Shown here: positions 1 to 8,152 of the stretch, in pieces | Position numbering within the stretch: the stretch's first letter is position 1 | Layout: every line of letters starts with the position of its first letter | Source: Spirosoma endbachense | Lineage (GTDB): Bacteria; Bacteroidota; Bacteroidia; Cytophagales; Spirosomataceae | DNA length: 64,000 nucleotides | NCBI RefSeq assembly: GCF_010233585.1 | Contig: NZ_CP045997.1 | Coordinates: 7,674,654-7,738,653 of the forward strand | Direction of reading: 5' to 3' | Made by a program: the position numbers and the translations under genes | Notes under the pieces: generated by a model | What the model was told of the DNA's origin: nothing | Database searches by the model: none | The model's input: only the letters and a program-made list of their open reading frames with translations

Positions 1-1
1 T

Positions 2-718
2 AACCGCAGCGCATCGAAAGTTTGGGAACAGCGTGACTACAAAAATCTCGACGACAGTATTGAACTGAATACACGCAACCTGAAAATGGCCCTGCGCCGG
101 TTGCGAATTCTAACCCGTGAGGGTGTTGAGGATGAACTGGACATTGATGGTACAATCGACAGCACGAGCCGCAATGCAGGTATGCTGGACATTCAGATGC
201 AGCCATCCCGTAAGAATCGCGTAAAAGTGTTGATGCTTTTTGATGTGGGAGGTTCAATGGACGAGCATATCGAACTGTGTTCGCATCTGTTCTCGGCAGC
301 CCGCTATCAGTTCAAGCATCTTGAGTTTATGTACTTCCACAATTGTGTTTATGAAACCTTGTGGAAAGACAACCTGCGCCGACGTGAACGCGTGCCTACA
401 TGGGAAGTACTGCACAAATACAACAAAGATTATAAAGTGATTTTCGTTGGTGATGCGGCCATGTCGCCCTACGAAATTACAATGGCTAAAGGGAGTGTAG
501 AACATTACAACGAAGAGGCTGGTATTGTCTGGCTCGGCCGATTTAAGGCACAATATCCGAATTTGGTCTGGCTTAATCCCAATGTTGCGGCTTATTGGAA
601 ATATACACAAAGTACATCGCTCATCCGCGAGTGGTCAGGTAATCGAATGTTTCCACTCACGCTGAATGGCCTGGAGCAGGCAATGAAAAGTTTGAAGAAC
701 CCGAAAATTACATTTTAG
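2..718 (+). CDS. VWA domain (CoxE-like) protein, 5' end off the window
   Basis: The reading frame is open from base 2, so the gene begins before the window and the first visible Met (base 86) is internal. The visible 238 residues contain a metal-ion-dependent adhesion site of the form DVGGSM (the DxGxS pattern of von Willebrand factor A domains), followed by alternating hydrophobic strands and helices such as YKVIFVGDAAM. The overall shape fits the CoxE/YehP-like VWA proteins that often partner MoxR-type AAA ATPases, although no such ATPase is in view. It is probably cytoplasmic since no signal or membrane segment is visible. The family assignment is good; the cellular role is unknown. Confidence 0.8.
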   Translation, partial: NRSASKVWEQRDYKNLDDSIELNTRNLKMALRRLRILTREGVEDELDIDGTIDSTSRNAGMLDIQMQPSRKNRVKVLMLFDVGGSMDEHIELCSHLFSAARYQFKHLEFMYFHNCVYETLWKDNLRRRERVPTWEVLHKYNKDYKVIFVGDAAMSPYEITMAKGSVEHYNEEAGIVWLGRFKAQYPNLVWLNPNVAAYWKYTQSTSLIREWSGNRMFPLTLNGLEQAMKSLKNPKITF

Positions 719-843
719 ACAATCTTACGGAGTTTGCTGTAGGAACTAAACGAAAGTTTAGGCCTGAATACCAGCGAGTTTGGGGAAGTCAATGAGGATA
801 AAATAGGGTTGTTAGTATCAAGTACAATACGGTAATCAGACAT
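715..843 (-). pseudogene. Truncated PIN-domain toxin remnant
   Basis: A 42-codon frame starts with ATG at 843, overlapping the stop of the antitoxin-like gene by 8 bases (ATGTCTGA). It begins MSDYRIVLDTN, the typical first strand of a PIN-domain ribonuclease with the first catalytic Asp. Normal PIN toxins are about 130-140 residues. Here the frame leaves PIN-like sequence after roughly 17 residues and stops at 715, inside the end of the opposing VWA gene. The likely cause is a deletion that removed the rest of the toxin, so the product should be inactive. Confidence 0.6.
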
Positions 844-1045
844 CTGTATTTAATGAGATAAACGAATCATCAGTATATCCTTTTTCTTCCCAAACCTGAT
901 CTGCCTGATTCCTCAGTTTTTCCAAGAAGAATTTTGCCATCACTTTTTTCAGTTCGAGCAATGTCTCGTCCGAAACGCCTGTCGAGTAAAGCTTTAGTAA
1001 TTCCATCTGCACATTCGACAAGGGCGGCTTTAGGTTAGTAAGCAT
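836..1045 (-). CDS. Small antitoxin-like protein (partner of PIN remnant)
   Basis: This 69-residue protein starts MLTNLKPPLSNVQMELLKLY and has an acidic, helical C-terminal half. The same kind of short protein is common in Bacteroidota and cyanobacteria directly before PIN-domain toxin genes, and here the next frame downstream begins as a PIN domain with an 8-base overlap. It would bind and neutralise the toxin and probably repress its own promoter. Because the toxin is cut short, this is probably an orphan antitoxin. The family recognition is from memory of the conserved N-terminus; no named domain was confirmed. Confidence 0.65.
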   Translation of the reverse strand: MLTNLKPPLSNVQMELLKLYSTGVSDETLLELKKVMAKFFLEKLRNQADQVWEEKGYTDDSFISLNTDV

Positions 1046-1066
1046 AGTTTTTTCTATTTACCAGAA

Positions 1067-1074
1067 CAAAAATA
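1067..1074 (-). promoter_or_regulatory. Promoter -7 element for the antitoxin-like gene
   Basis: The minus strand reads TATTTTTG, an exact match to the Bacteroidota -7 consensus TAnnTTTG, 21 bases before the start codon at 1045. No clear -33 TTG box was identified. Confidence 0.5.
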
Positions 1075-1272
1075 ATAGGGATACTGTGATTTGATGCCTG
1101 CCCGGAGACCATACGGAGTTGACTAACCTGGAGATTGTATTCTACATTACTTTAAAATTTGCTGAACGAACAATGTGTTTTCTCTTCGGTATTTTTGGAT
1201 GCATTCTGCCTTCTCGGGCAATGAGTTGGTCCGACGTTATCTGCAAATGATGGCTCTCATTCCCTGAATGCG

Positions 1273-1280
1273 TATTTTTG
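1273..1280 (+). promoter_or_regulatory. Promoter -7 element for rsmE
   Basis: TATTTTTG matches TAnnTTTG and lies six bases before the rsmE start codon, which implies a very short or absent leader. The 241 bases before rsmE (1046-1286) otherwise show only this element and the antitoxin promoter. Confidence 0.45.
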
Positions 1281-1286
1281 TAATCT

Positions 1287-1994
1287 ATGCATTTATTTTA
1301 TCAGCCAAAGCCAGTTCTTTACCTCACCGAAGACGATTCCCGCCATGCTGTCAAAACCCTGCGGCTGGGTATTGGCGACTCGATTGCCATAACGGACGGA
1401 CACGGAAACCGGCATTCGGCCGTTATTACACTGGCCGATAGTCGACGGTGTACGTTTCGAATAGTCGATACCCACATGACGGCCCCGCGCCCGTTTTCGG
1501 TCCGAATTTGTGTAGCGCCGACAAAAAATATAGACCGTATTGAGTGGTTTATCGAAAAAGCTGTCGAAATTGGTATTGAGCGAATCAGTTTCTTTTTCGG
1601 CCAACATTCTGAACGGCGGGTGCTGAAGCTTGACCGGCTCGAAAAAATTGCCATTGCCGCGATGAAACAGTCGTTGCAGTCGTTTCTGCCCCAGCTAGAT
1701 GATGCCGTTTCGTTTGGTGATTTACTAAAAACAGTGGGCGGGTCGACCTTTCAGGAAGAGCAATTGTATATCGCTCATTTACCCGAAAATGCAGCTGCTG
1801 TACAGTTGGCCAAGGCAGCTACAACTGCTGGCCGGTATGCGGTTTTGATTGGGCCCGAAGGTGATTTTTCGGAAAAAGAAATTCAACAGTCTGTTGCCGC
1901 TGGCTTTCAGATGGTGACGCTAGGTCCTAACCGACTGCGTACAGAAACCGCTGCACTGACGGCTTGTCAGTTATTAAATTTTATAAATACATGA
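1287..1994 (+). CDS. rsmE: 16S rRNA (uracil(1498)-N3)-methyltransferase RsmE
   Basis: RsmE methylates N3 of U1498 in 16S rRNA of the small ribosomal subunit using S-adenosylmethionine. The 235-residue length is normal. The N-terminal part (about 1-70) is the PUA-like RNA-binding domain, and the C-terminal SPOUT domain shows VEIGIERISFFFGQHSE, the knot segment LIGPEGDFSEKEI and the terminal LGPNRLRTETAAL motif. All are diagnostic for RsmE. The stop codon overlaps the start of the following DUF4159 gene (ATGA), so the two are translationally coupled. Nothing unusual was seen. Confidence 0.95.
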   Translation: MHLFYQPKPVLYLTEDDSRHAVKTLRLGIGDSIAITDGHGNRHSAVITLADSRRCTFRIVDTHMTAPRPFSVRICVAPTKNIDRIEWFIEKAVEIGIERISFFFGQHSERRVLKLDRLEKIAIAAMKQSLQSFLPQLDDAVSFGDLLKTVGGSTFQEEQLYIAHLPENAAAVQLAKAATTAGRYAVLIGPEGDFSEKEIQQSVAAGFQMVTLGPNRLRTETAALTACQLLNFINT

Positions 1995-2653
1995 AAAAGC
2001 TGCTGTTCATCTTAGTTGTTATTCTTCAATCGTCATTCTTTACTGCGCATGCGCAGTATGCTTATAAAGTTGCCAAGCTGAAGTACAACGGTGGGGGCGA
2101 CTGGTATGCCAATAAAACATCAATGCCGAACCTGATCAAGTTTGCCAATGCCAATCTTCGGATGAACATCTTCCCCGAAGAAGATATTGTTGAACCCGGC
2201 AGTCCGGATATATTCGGATACCCATTTATTCACATGACTGGCCACGGTAATGTCACGTTCAGTGAAGGCGACGTACAAAATATGCGCCGATACCTGATTT
2301 CAGGAGGGTTTCTACACATTGACGACAACTATGGCCTGGATAAATTTATTCGTCGCGAGATGAAAAAAGTCTTTCCTGAACTTTCTTTTGTGGAGTTGCC
2401 GTTCAATCACCCTGTTTATCAGCAGAAGTTTAAATTTGCCAGTGGGCTGCCTAAAGTGCACGAGCACGATGGAAAAGCTCCGCAAGGATTTGGCCTGATT
2501 TATCAGGGTCGTCTGGTCTGCTTTTATAGTTACGAGTGTGATTTGGGCAACGGTTGGGAAGACCAAAGCGTTTACAATGATCCTGAGCCAACACGGCAAC
2601 AAGCCCTTCGAATGGGCGCCAATTTGCTTCAATACGCTACAACAACGAACTAA
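1991..2653 (+). CDS. Secreted DUF4159 family protein
   Basis: The start at 1991 is preferred over an upstream Met at 1964 because it gives a clean signal peptide (MKKLLFILVVIL... ending at HAQ) and an ATGA overlap with rsmE. The mature part of about 200 residues carries the DUF4159 pattern: YNGGGDWYANKTSMPNL, GYPFIHMTGHGNVTFS, and a block reading GGFLHIDDNYG. The fold is related to glutamine amidotransferase-like domains, but the biochemical function is unknown. The product is expected in the periplasm. The gene is common in Bacteroidota next to rsmE-like housekeeping genes. Confidence 0.88.
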   Translation: MKKLLFILVVILQSSFFTAHAQYAYKVAKLKYNGGGDWYANKTSMPNLIKFANANLRMNIFPEEDIVEPGSPDIFGYPFIHMTGHGNVTFSEGDVQNMRRYLISGGFLHIDDNYGLDKFIRREMKKVFPELSFVELPFNHPVYQQKFKFASGLPKVHEHDGKAPQGFGLIYQGRLVCFYSYECDLGNGWEDQSVYNDPEPTRQQALRMGANLLQYATTTN

Positions 2654-2813
2654 GAATTTGTGAGAAAGTAAGTTGGCTCATTGGTTCTCCTGCTATTTCC
2701 CAGGCGCGCAATTGCCTACTTTATAACCACTACCCATTCGCTCTAATGGCCTGAATTTCAAAATAATTAAAGTATTATTTGGAGACGGCAAGCCAAAACG
2801 GTTTAAATTTCGT

Positions 2814-2821
2814 TAGTTTTG
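2814..2821 (+). promoter_or_regulatory. Promoter -7 element for the desaturase gene
   Basis: TAGTTTTG fits TAnnTTTG, about 52 bases before the GTG start at 2873. A -33 TTG at the usual spacing is not evident, so the call rests on the -7 box alone. Confidence 0.4.
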
Positions 2822-2872
2822 TAGGAGTATTCTTATGTCACTCGGTTGTTCACCTTTTAATCAGTCATTATT

Positions 2873-3679
2873 GTGATTGTACTGGCCGCATTCATCGGAC
2901 ACTGGTATTTGTCCCTGTTTTGCCAAACATTCTTTCTGCATCGCTATTCAGCCCATAAAATGTTCGCTATGAGCAAGTTTTGGGAGCGGTTCTTCTATTT
3001 CCTGACCTACCTCTCGCAAGGATCATCCTACCTAAGTCCACGGGCTTATGCCGTATTACACCGGATGCACCATGCGTTTAGCGACACACCCAAAGACCCA
3101 CACTCGCCCCATCATACAAAGAACGTATTCACGATGATGTGGCAGACGAAAAATATCTACAACGCCGTTCTGCACCGTAAACAAGTTATCGAAAAGCAAT
3201 TCGACCGGAATTATCCAGAGTGGAATTTTATCGAAAAACTCGGTGATTCCTGGATTTCGAGAGCGGGTTGGGGTGTGTTTTATAGCCTGTTCTACGTCTT
3301 TGCTTTTATCTATCTGGATATGCACTGGGCGTTTTTCTTCCTGTTGCCTGTTCACTTCGTAATGGGCCCCGTACACGGTGCAATCATCAACTGGAGCGGC
3401 CACAAGTATGGCTATGCTAACTTCGATAACCATGACAAGTCGAAGAATTCCCTGATTCTGGATGTTGTGATGATGGGTGAATTATTTCAGAATAACCACC
3501 ACAAACGCCCGAACTCGGCCAATTTTGGAGCCAAGTGGTTTGAATTTGATCCAACCTATCCGGTTATCGGTCTTTTACATAAGCTTCATATTGTTCGTAT
3601 GCGACCTTCAGCAGAAAGCAAAAAGGCTCAGTTCGAAGTTGGGCATGACCGACGGGTTGAAGACGAAATAGAAGCCTGA
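2873..3679 (+). CDS. Membrane acyl-CoA/fatty acid desaturase
   Basis: This is an integral membrane di-iron desaturase that would introduce a double bond in acyl chains and so tune membrane fluidity. The three histidine clusters are visible: HRYSAH near residue 23, HRMHH near 63, and NNHHKRP near 204. Hydrophobic segments between the clusters fit four membrane spans. At 268 residues it is a compact family member. The start is GTG at 2873, as no in-frame ATG exists between the upstream stop at 2858 and the first conserved region; ATT codons just upstream are a less likely alternative. It stands alone between a promoter element and a strong terminator. Confidence 0.88.
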   Translation: MIVLAAFIGHWYLSLFCQTFFLHRYSAHKMFAMSKFWERFFYFLTYLSQGSSYLSPRAYAVLHRMHHAFSDTPKDPHSPHHTKNVFTMMWQTKNIYNAVLHRKQVIEKQFDRNYPEWNFIEKLGDSWISRAGWGVFYSLFYVFAFIYLDMHWAFFFLLPVHFVMGPVHGAIINWSGHKYGYANFDNHDKSKNSLILDVVMMGELFQNNHHKRPNSANFGAKWFEFDPTYPVIGLLHKLHIVRMRPSAESKKAQFEVGHDRRVEDEIEA

Positions 3680-3693
3680 TCATCCCAATATGA

Positions 3694-3737
3694 CCAAAAC
3701 AAAAAGTCCCGACATGTATCGGGACTTTTTGTTTTGG
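3694..3737. terminator. Strong bidirectional intrinsic terminator
   Basis: A 19-bp perfect stem (3694-3712 with 3719-3737) and a 6-base loop are flanked by A-runs and T-runs on both sides. It lies between the convergent desaturase and nucleotidase genes and can serve both. Confidence 0.9.
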
Positions 3738-3763
3738 TAGTCTTTCCAAAAATTTGCCTATAG

Positions 3764-4291
3764 CTATAGGAGTGCCGTAGCTACATCCTGCCAGGACGTT
3801 ACGCGCCGAAACTGCCGGTCATCCCGATTATGCAGGGCATCGAACAACAAGCCTTCGCCCTGAAACGTACGCAGGTTTCGCGGCAGATCGTCAATCAGGA
3901 AATCAGTATTCAGGACGCTCTTGTCGCCCAGAAAGATGTAATTATGCCAGGAGAGAGCCGGAAAATGTTCCTGTAGCCAATCCCACTTTTCCCGTAACGA
4001 ATTCGGGAATTCCTGAGCAGCCGAAGCGACAAAAACATCATATTTTGTCATCAGATCGGCAATAACATCCTGAGCACCCTCCATTACCGGAATATCCCGA
4101 AAGAATCCCACTTCATAGACACGCTCCGATATGGCCTTGTATTCGTGCTCGTCGAACAATTCATGGAATGATTTTTCTTTTAATTCTTCGAGCGTATATC
4201 GAGGCATTTCGCCTTCCAGATAGAGCTTGACAAACTTGGCGTGAGTGTCGGCCATGACATCATCCATGTCAATAGCAATGCGTTGTTTCAT
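3764..4291 (-). CDS. 5'(3')-deoxyribonucleotidase family protein
   Basis: This haloacid dehalogenase superfamily phosphatase begins MKQRIAIDMDDVMADTHAKF, where the DMDD block is catalytic motif I. Residues DVFVASAAQEF form motif II, and FLIDDLPRNL matches the late acidic motif. The 175-residue length and pattern fit the NT5C-type 5'-nucleotidases, which remove phosphate from (deoxy)nucleotide monophosphates in the cytoplasm. The start at 4291 is chosen because the conserved N-terminus begins there; an upstream Met at 4318 would add nine unconserved residues. It lies downstream of the E2 gene on the same strand, 90 bases away. Confidence 0.85.
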   Translation of the reverse strand: MKQRIAIDMDDVMADTHAKFVKLYLEGEMPRYTLEELKEKSFHELFDEHEYKAISERVYEVGFFRDIPVMEGAQDVIADLMTKYDVFVASAAQEFPNSLREKWDWLQEHFPALSWHNYIFLGDKSVLNTDFLIDDLPRNLRTFQGEGLLFDALHNRDDRQFRRVTSWQDVATALL

Positions 4292-4381
4292 ACACGTTTT
4301 AAACCAGGATTGAGCCAATTTAGGGATTTACAGGATTTCTTCCAGGAGAAAGCAAAATCCCATAAATCAGCTCAATCCCGG

Positions 4382-5830
4382 TCAGATTTTTCGATTGATA
4401 TCAAATTGTTCCAGATAATCGGCCACGCGCCGGACAAATTGCCCACCCAGCGAGCCATCGACAACGCGGTGGTCGTAGGAGTGCGACAGAAACATCAACT
4501 GGCGAATGCCAATAAAATCGCCCTGGGGCGTTTCAATAACAGCGGGCTTTTTGACAATGGCCCCGAATGCCATAATGGCCACCTGAGGTTGAACAATAAT
4601 GGGGGTTCCCATCAGGTTGCCGAACGTACCGATATTGGAGATCGTGTAAGTGCCCCCCGCCAGATCGTCGGCAGAAAGTTTGTTTTCACGAGCGCGTTTG
4701 GTCAGTTCGTTCACTTTCCTGGTTAGGCCAACCAGATTATACTGATCGGCATCATGAATGACCGGAACGATCAGATTACCACTGGGTAATGCGACCGCCA
4801 TACCGATATTGACCGATTTTTTTACCAGTATCGAATCGCCCTCTACCGAAATGTTAATCATCGGAAAGTCTTTAATGGCCTTTACGATGGCTTCAACCAG
4901 AATCGGCGTGTAGGTTAGGTTCTCGCCAGTTTGTTGCTTAAACTGATCTTTGATACGGGTTCTCCACTCAACCACGGGAGTCAGATCGGCCTCAACGAAC
5001 GAACTGACATGGGGCGAAATCTGCTTCGATTCCACCATCCGCTGGGCGATCATTTTCCGCATCCGATCCATCTGAATGATGTCGGTGTGACCGTTGAGCG
5101 ACGCGCTTTTTGGGCTTTCGGGTTTCCTGGCTGGCTGTGTTGGGAGGGCAATCGACTGGCCGTTAACTGCTGACTGCTGACTACTCATTACAGGTTGAAG
5201 CCGACCTTCGGAGCGGTCGATGACATAAGCCAGAATATCTTTTTTCGTGACCCGATTTTCGAGGCCAGATCCTGGAATACGATCGAGTTCGTCGCGCGAA
5301 ACACCTTCTTCCTTCGCAATGTTCAACACCAGTGGTGAATAGAATCGGTCGGAGAAAACGGCCTGACTGCCTGCCAGTGCGGTAGCCGAAGCTGCAACGG
5401 CTTTTTCTGGGATAACAGAACGGCTGCTCATGGCTGCAATGCTGGTTTCCAGCTCGCGTGCCGATTCGGAGACCTCACCGCTTTCTAGTTCGGCAGGAAC
5501 ATTCGCTACGTCGCCGATTCCTTCTGGCGTCTGATTAGCCTCTAACTGGGGCTTACCAGTCACAGGTTGGGTTTCAGATGTGATTTCTTCCTCGACTTCG
5601 ATACGGGCAATGGGCGCACCAATCGCCACAACATCGCCATCATTAACCAGAATTTCTTTCAGGATGCCATTTTGCGGGGCCGGAACTTCGGTATCTACCT
5701 TATCGGTAGCAACTTCCAATACCGATTCGTCGGCTTCAATACGATCACCGGGCTGCTTCAGCCAGGCAATAATCGTACACTCCATTATGCTTTCGCCCAT
5801 TTTGGGCATAACCATGTCAATGAGAGCCAT
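4382..5830 (-). CDS. 2-oxo acid dehydrogenase E2 (dihydrolipoamide acyltransferase)
   Basis: This is the core acyltransferase of a pyruvate, 2-oxoglutarate or branched-chain 2-oxo acid dehydrogenase complex. The lipoyl domain (1-77) has its lipoylation Lys at 44 in EVATDKVDT. A long variable linker is followed by a peripheral subunit-binding domain (about 163-202, containing GSGLENRVTKKDI) and the catalytic domain (about 245-482), with active-site His454 and Asp458 in HSYDHRVVDG. The second linker (around residues 215-240) contains the repetitive stretch MSSQQSAVNGQS, encoded by a CTGACT-type repeat. E1 and E3 genes are not adjacent, so the exact substrate cannot be told; the branched-chain type is plausible. 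Confidence 0.92.
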   Translation of the reverse strand: MALIDMVMPKMGESIMECTIIAWLKQPGDRIEADESVLEVATDKVDTEVPAPQNGILKEILVNDGDVVAIGAPIARIEVEEEITSETQPVTGKPQLEANQTPEGIGDVANVPAELESGEVSESARELETSIAAMSSRSVIPEKAVAASATALAGSQAVFSDRFYSPLVLNIAKEEGVSRDELDRIPGSGLENRVTKKDILAYVIDRSEGRLQPVMSSQQSAVNGQSIALPTQPARKPESPKSASLNGHTDIIQMDRMRKMIAQRMVESKQISPHVSSFVEADLTPVVEWRTRIKDQFKQQTGENLTYTPILVEAIVKAIKDFPMINISVEGDSILVKKSVNIGMAVALPSGNLIVPVIHDADQYNLVGLTRKVNELTKRARENKLSADDLAGGTYTISNIGTFGNLMGTPIIVQPQVAIMAFGAIVKKPAVIETPQGDFIGIRQLMFLSHSYDHRVVDGSLGGQFVRRVADYLEQFDINRKI

Positions 5831-5845
5831 ATTTCTCTAATGATG

Positions 5846-5921
5846 AATGTCGAATGATAGGTTCTGACTACTGAACAAACCAACTGCTGGTTTAATTAGT
5901 CAGAACCTATCATTCGACATT
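5846..5921. repeat. Long inverted repeat (25-bp arms) between cinA and the E2 gene
   Basis: Bases 5846-5870 are perfectly complementary to 5897-5921. The 26-base loop holds a smaller 6-bp hairpin (AAACCA with TGGTTT). The right arm reaches the cinA stop codon. It could terminate or stabilise the cinA transcript, or be a dispersed palindromic element. The arm sequence includes CTGACTACT, which also occurs in the E2 linker at about 5172-5190. Confidence 0.8.
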
Positions 5922-7170
5922 AGTTTAAAAGTTCTTCCCGCAGCATGTTCAGCACATACGTCGAGGTGAGTTGAATGTTCTGGTCGCGATACTGGCCGAG
6001 CCGGAGTAATCTCGCAACGGTGCGTTGGTCGGTAGCGCAGGCAATCCAGATGGTGCCAACGGGTTTCTCGGGTGTACCACCGTCCGGGCCAGCAATACCA
6101 CTGGTTGCAATGCCAACATTGGTTCCAAGTGCTTTACGGACACCCTCCGCCATTTGACGAATCGTTTCTTCACTTACGGCACCAAACTGCTCTAAGGTAG
6201 CCGGTTCGACACCTAATTGATTCACCTTAATGGCATTGCTGTAACTCACAATGCTTCCCCAGAAATAGGCCGACGAACCCGGCACTTTAGTAATCTGGGA
6301 TGATACATAGCCTCCTGTACAGCTTTCGGCAATACCAAGTGTCAACTGTTTGTCTTTTAGCAAGCGACCAACGACCACTTCCAGTTCATCATCATCGTAG
6401 CCATATACATTTTTTTCGATTAACGGCAGCACTTTTTCGACCTGTTCGGCGAGTTGCTGGTCGAGCAGGGCATCGTTATCGCCAGTCGTAGTCAGACGTA
6501 GTTTGACCCCCCCGAAACTGGGCAGATACGCTAGCTTTATCGGTTCTGGCAAGGCATCCTCCCAGGCTTCGATGCGTTCGGCCAGAAATGATTCGCCAAT
6601 GCCCACCGTCCGAATCATTTTATGCTTGATGATCGGCGTCTTGAAATGCTCGCGCAGTTTGGGCAGAATCCGGTTCGACATCAGGTGTTTCATTTCGAAC
6701 GGTACACCCGGCAGCGATACGTAGACGCATCCGTCATGCTCGAACCACATGCCCGGAGCGGTTCCCCAGTCGTTCTGAATGTACGTGGCGTTGGCGGGTA
6801 AGTCGGCCTGGCCCCGGTTGAGGTCAGTCATTTCGCGACCCCGTTTTTCAAAGAAACCCGTCACCAAAGCCAGCGCCGTTTCGTTACGGACCAGATCAAC
6901 GCCAAAATACGTACAGAGCGTTTTCTTGGTGATATCATCTTTGGTGGGGCCAAGGCCACCGGTCAGAATAATAACGTCGGCACGTTGGTGCGCTTCATGA
7001 AGAATTTGAAGAATGGCGTCGGCCTGATCGCCTACCGAGGACTTGCGGACAATGCGAATACCGATGTTGGTAAGTTCAGTACCGAGCCAGGCTGTATTGG
7101 TGTCAGTAATCTGTCCGAATAATATTTCGTCGCCGATAGTAACCACTTCGGCACGGATCGTGTTGGTCAT
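5920..7170 (-). CDS. cinA: CinA family nicotinamide-nucleotide amidase
   Basis: The protein has two domains. The N-terminal MoCF/COG1058 domain (about 1-170) starts AEVVTIGDEILFGQITDTN and holds ILTGGLGPTKDD. The C-terminal CinA amidase domain (about 250-416) has LTLGIAESCTGGYVSSQ, the serine-containing active site, and SGIAGPDGGTPEKPVGT. It recycles NMN by deamidation in the cytoplasm; the N-terminal part has ADP-ribose pyrophosphatase activity in some homologues. The start at 7170 is preferred over a Met at 7245, because the likely -7 element at 7243-7250 overlaps that earlier codon. The length of 416 residues is normal. Confidence 0.92.
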   Translation of the reverse strand: MTNTIRAEVVTIGDEILFGQITDTNTAWLGTELTNIGIRIVRKSSVGDQADAILQILHEAHQRADVIILTGGLGPTKDDITKKTLCTYFGVDLVRNETALALVTGFFEKRGREMTDLNRGQADLPANATYIQNDWGTAPGMWFEHDGCVYVSLPGVPFEMKHLMSNRILPKLREHFKTPIIKHKMIRTVGIGESFLAERIEAWEDALPEPIKLAYLPSFGGVKLRLTTTGDNDALLDQQLAEQVEKVLPLIEKNVYGYDDDELEVVVGRLLKDKQLTLGIAESCTGGYVSSQITKVPGSSAYFWGSIVSYSNAIKVNQLGVEPATLEQFGAVSEETIRQMAEGVRKALGTNVGIATSGIAGPDGGTPEKPVGTIWIACATDQRTVARLLRLGQYRDQNIQLTSTYVLNMLREELLN

Positions 7171-7242
7171 AATGGATGCGGCCCGGAGGTCGCTGTAAAT
7201 GGTGAAGCGGGGTATGCTTAAACCTTCGCTTCTGACAGCGGT

Positions 7243-7250
7243 CAAAAGTA
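7243..7250 (-). promoter_or_regulatory. Promoter -7 element for cinA
   Basis: The minus strand reads TACTTTTG, a match to TAnnTTTG, 73 bases before the chosen start at 7170. It decides the start choice, since it overlaps the alternative start codon at 7245. Confidence 0.5.
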
Positions 7251-7309
7251 CGAAAAAACGATTTAGAGCCGTTGTCCGTTATTTATTGGCAACCTGATTT
7301 ACCTAACTA

Positions 7310-8071
7310 ATGAAAAAAAATGTTCTTACAGCCACGTTGCTGGCTATGACGATCAGCGCAACCAGCTTCGGTCAGGACTCTACGCGTCAGAAATCGTCGG
7401 GCGGTGGTATTTTTGGTAAAATTCTGGAGGCCGTTACCCAGCCATCGGCCGGGACTTCGGGCGGTCTTACCAACAGTGATATTGCCTCCGGCCTGAAAGA
7501 AGCATTACGAATAGGCGTAACGAATGGCTCTACTCAGGCATCGCAGTTAGATGGTTATTTTAAAAATCCACTGCTGAAGCTTGCGTTTCCACCCGAAGCA
7601 CAAAAAGTGGCGACTAAACTTCGCCAGTTAGGGTTTAACAAACAGGTCGATCAGTTTGAGTTATCGCTCAACCGGGCTGCTGAAGATGCCGCTAAAAAAG
7701 CCGCTCCCGTGTTCGTTAAAGCCATTACGTCGATGAGCATTCAGGATGCGGTTGGTATTCTGGGCGGCCCTAATGACGCAGCTACTCAATATTTACGCCG
7801 GACATCGGGCCAACAACTGGTGACTGAATTTACACCTATCATCGACAGCACGCTGAAGAAAAATAATGCTACCCGTTATTATGGCGATCTCGTTAATACG
7901 TACAACAAGATTCCATTTGTGCAGAAAGCGAATCCTAATCTTACCGAATATGCGACGAATAAGGCCGTTGACGGTTTGTTTATTCTGGTAGCTCAGGAAG
8001 AAACGAAAATTCGCGAAAATCCGGCTGCCCGCGTAACCGATCTGTTGAAGAAGGTGTTTTCGAAGCAGTAA
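7310..8071 (+). CDS. Secreted DUF4197 family protein
   Basis: An N-terminal signal peptide (MKKNVLTATLLAMTISATSFGQ) is followed by a low-complexity Ser/Gly segment and a helical domain typical of DUF4197: DIASGLKEALRIGVTNG, FPPEAQKVATKLRQLGF, and a closing VDGLFILVAQEETKIRENP. The 253-residue length is typical. DUF4197 proteins are exported helical proteins of unknown function found in many Gram-negative bacteria. The gene stands alone, divergent from cinA and followed by a strong terminator. Confidence 0.9.
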   Translation: MKKNVLTATLLAMTISATSFGQDSTRQKSSGGGIFGKILEAVTQPSAGTSGGLTNSDIASGLKEALRIGVTNGSTQASQLDGYFKNPLLKLAFPPEAQKVATKLRQLGFNKQVDQFELSLNRAAEDAAKKAAPVFVKAITSMSIQDAVGILGGPNDAATQYLRRTSGQQLVTEFTPIIDSTLKKNNATRYYGDLVNTYNKIPFVQKANPNLTEYATNKAVDGLFILVAQEETKIRENPAARVTDLLKKVFSKQ

Positions 8072-8090
8072 TTCGGGCCTGACCCAGTTT

Positions 8091-8133
8091 AAAAAAGCCT
8101 GCCGAACGCATTAAACGTTCGGCAGGCTTTTTT
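8091..8133. terminator. Intrinsic terminator, convergent genes
   Basis: An 18-bp perfect stem (8091-8108 with 8116-8133), 7-base loop and terminal T-run on each strand lie between the DUF4197 gene and the convergent hemoglobin gene. Confidence 0.9.
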
Positions 8134-8152
8134 GCAAGTATTCCTCCTTCGA

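Noticed and set aside
4241..5173. Plus-strand frames of 80-161 codons over the nucleotidase and E2 genes
   Set aside because: They are antisense to strongly conserved genes and show no recognisable domain.
5975..7000. Several plus-strand frames over cinA
   Set aside because: Antisense to cinA; composition is Arg/Ser/Pro-rich as in shadow frames.
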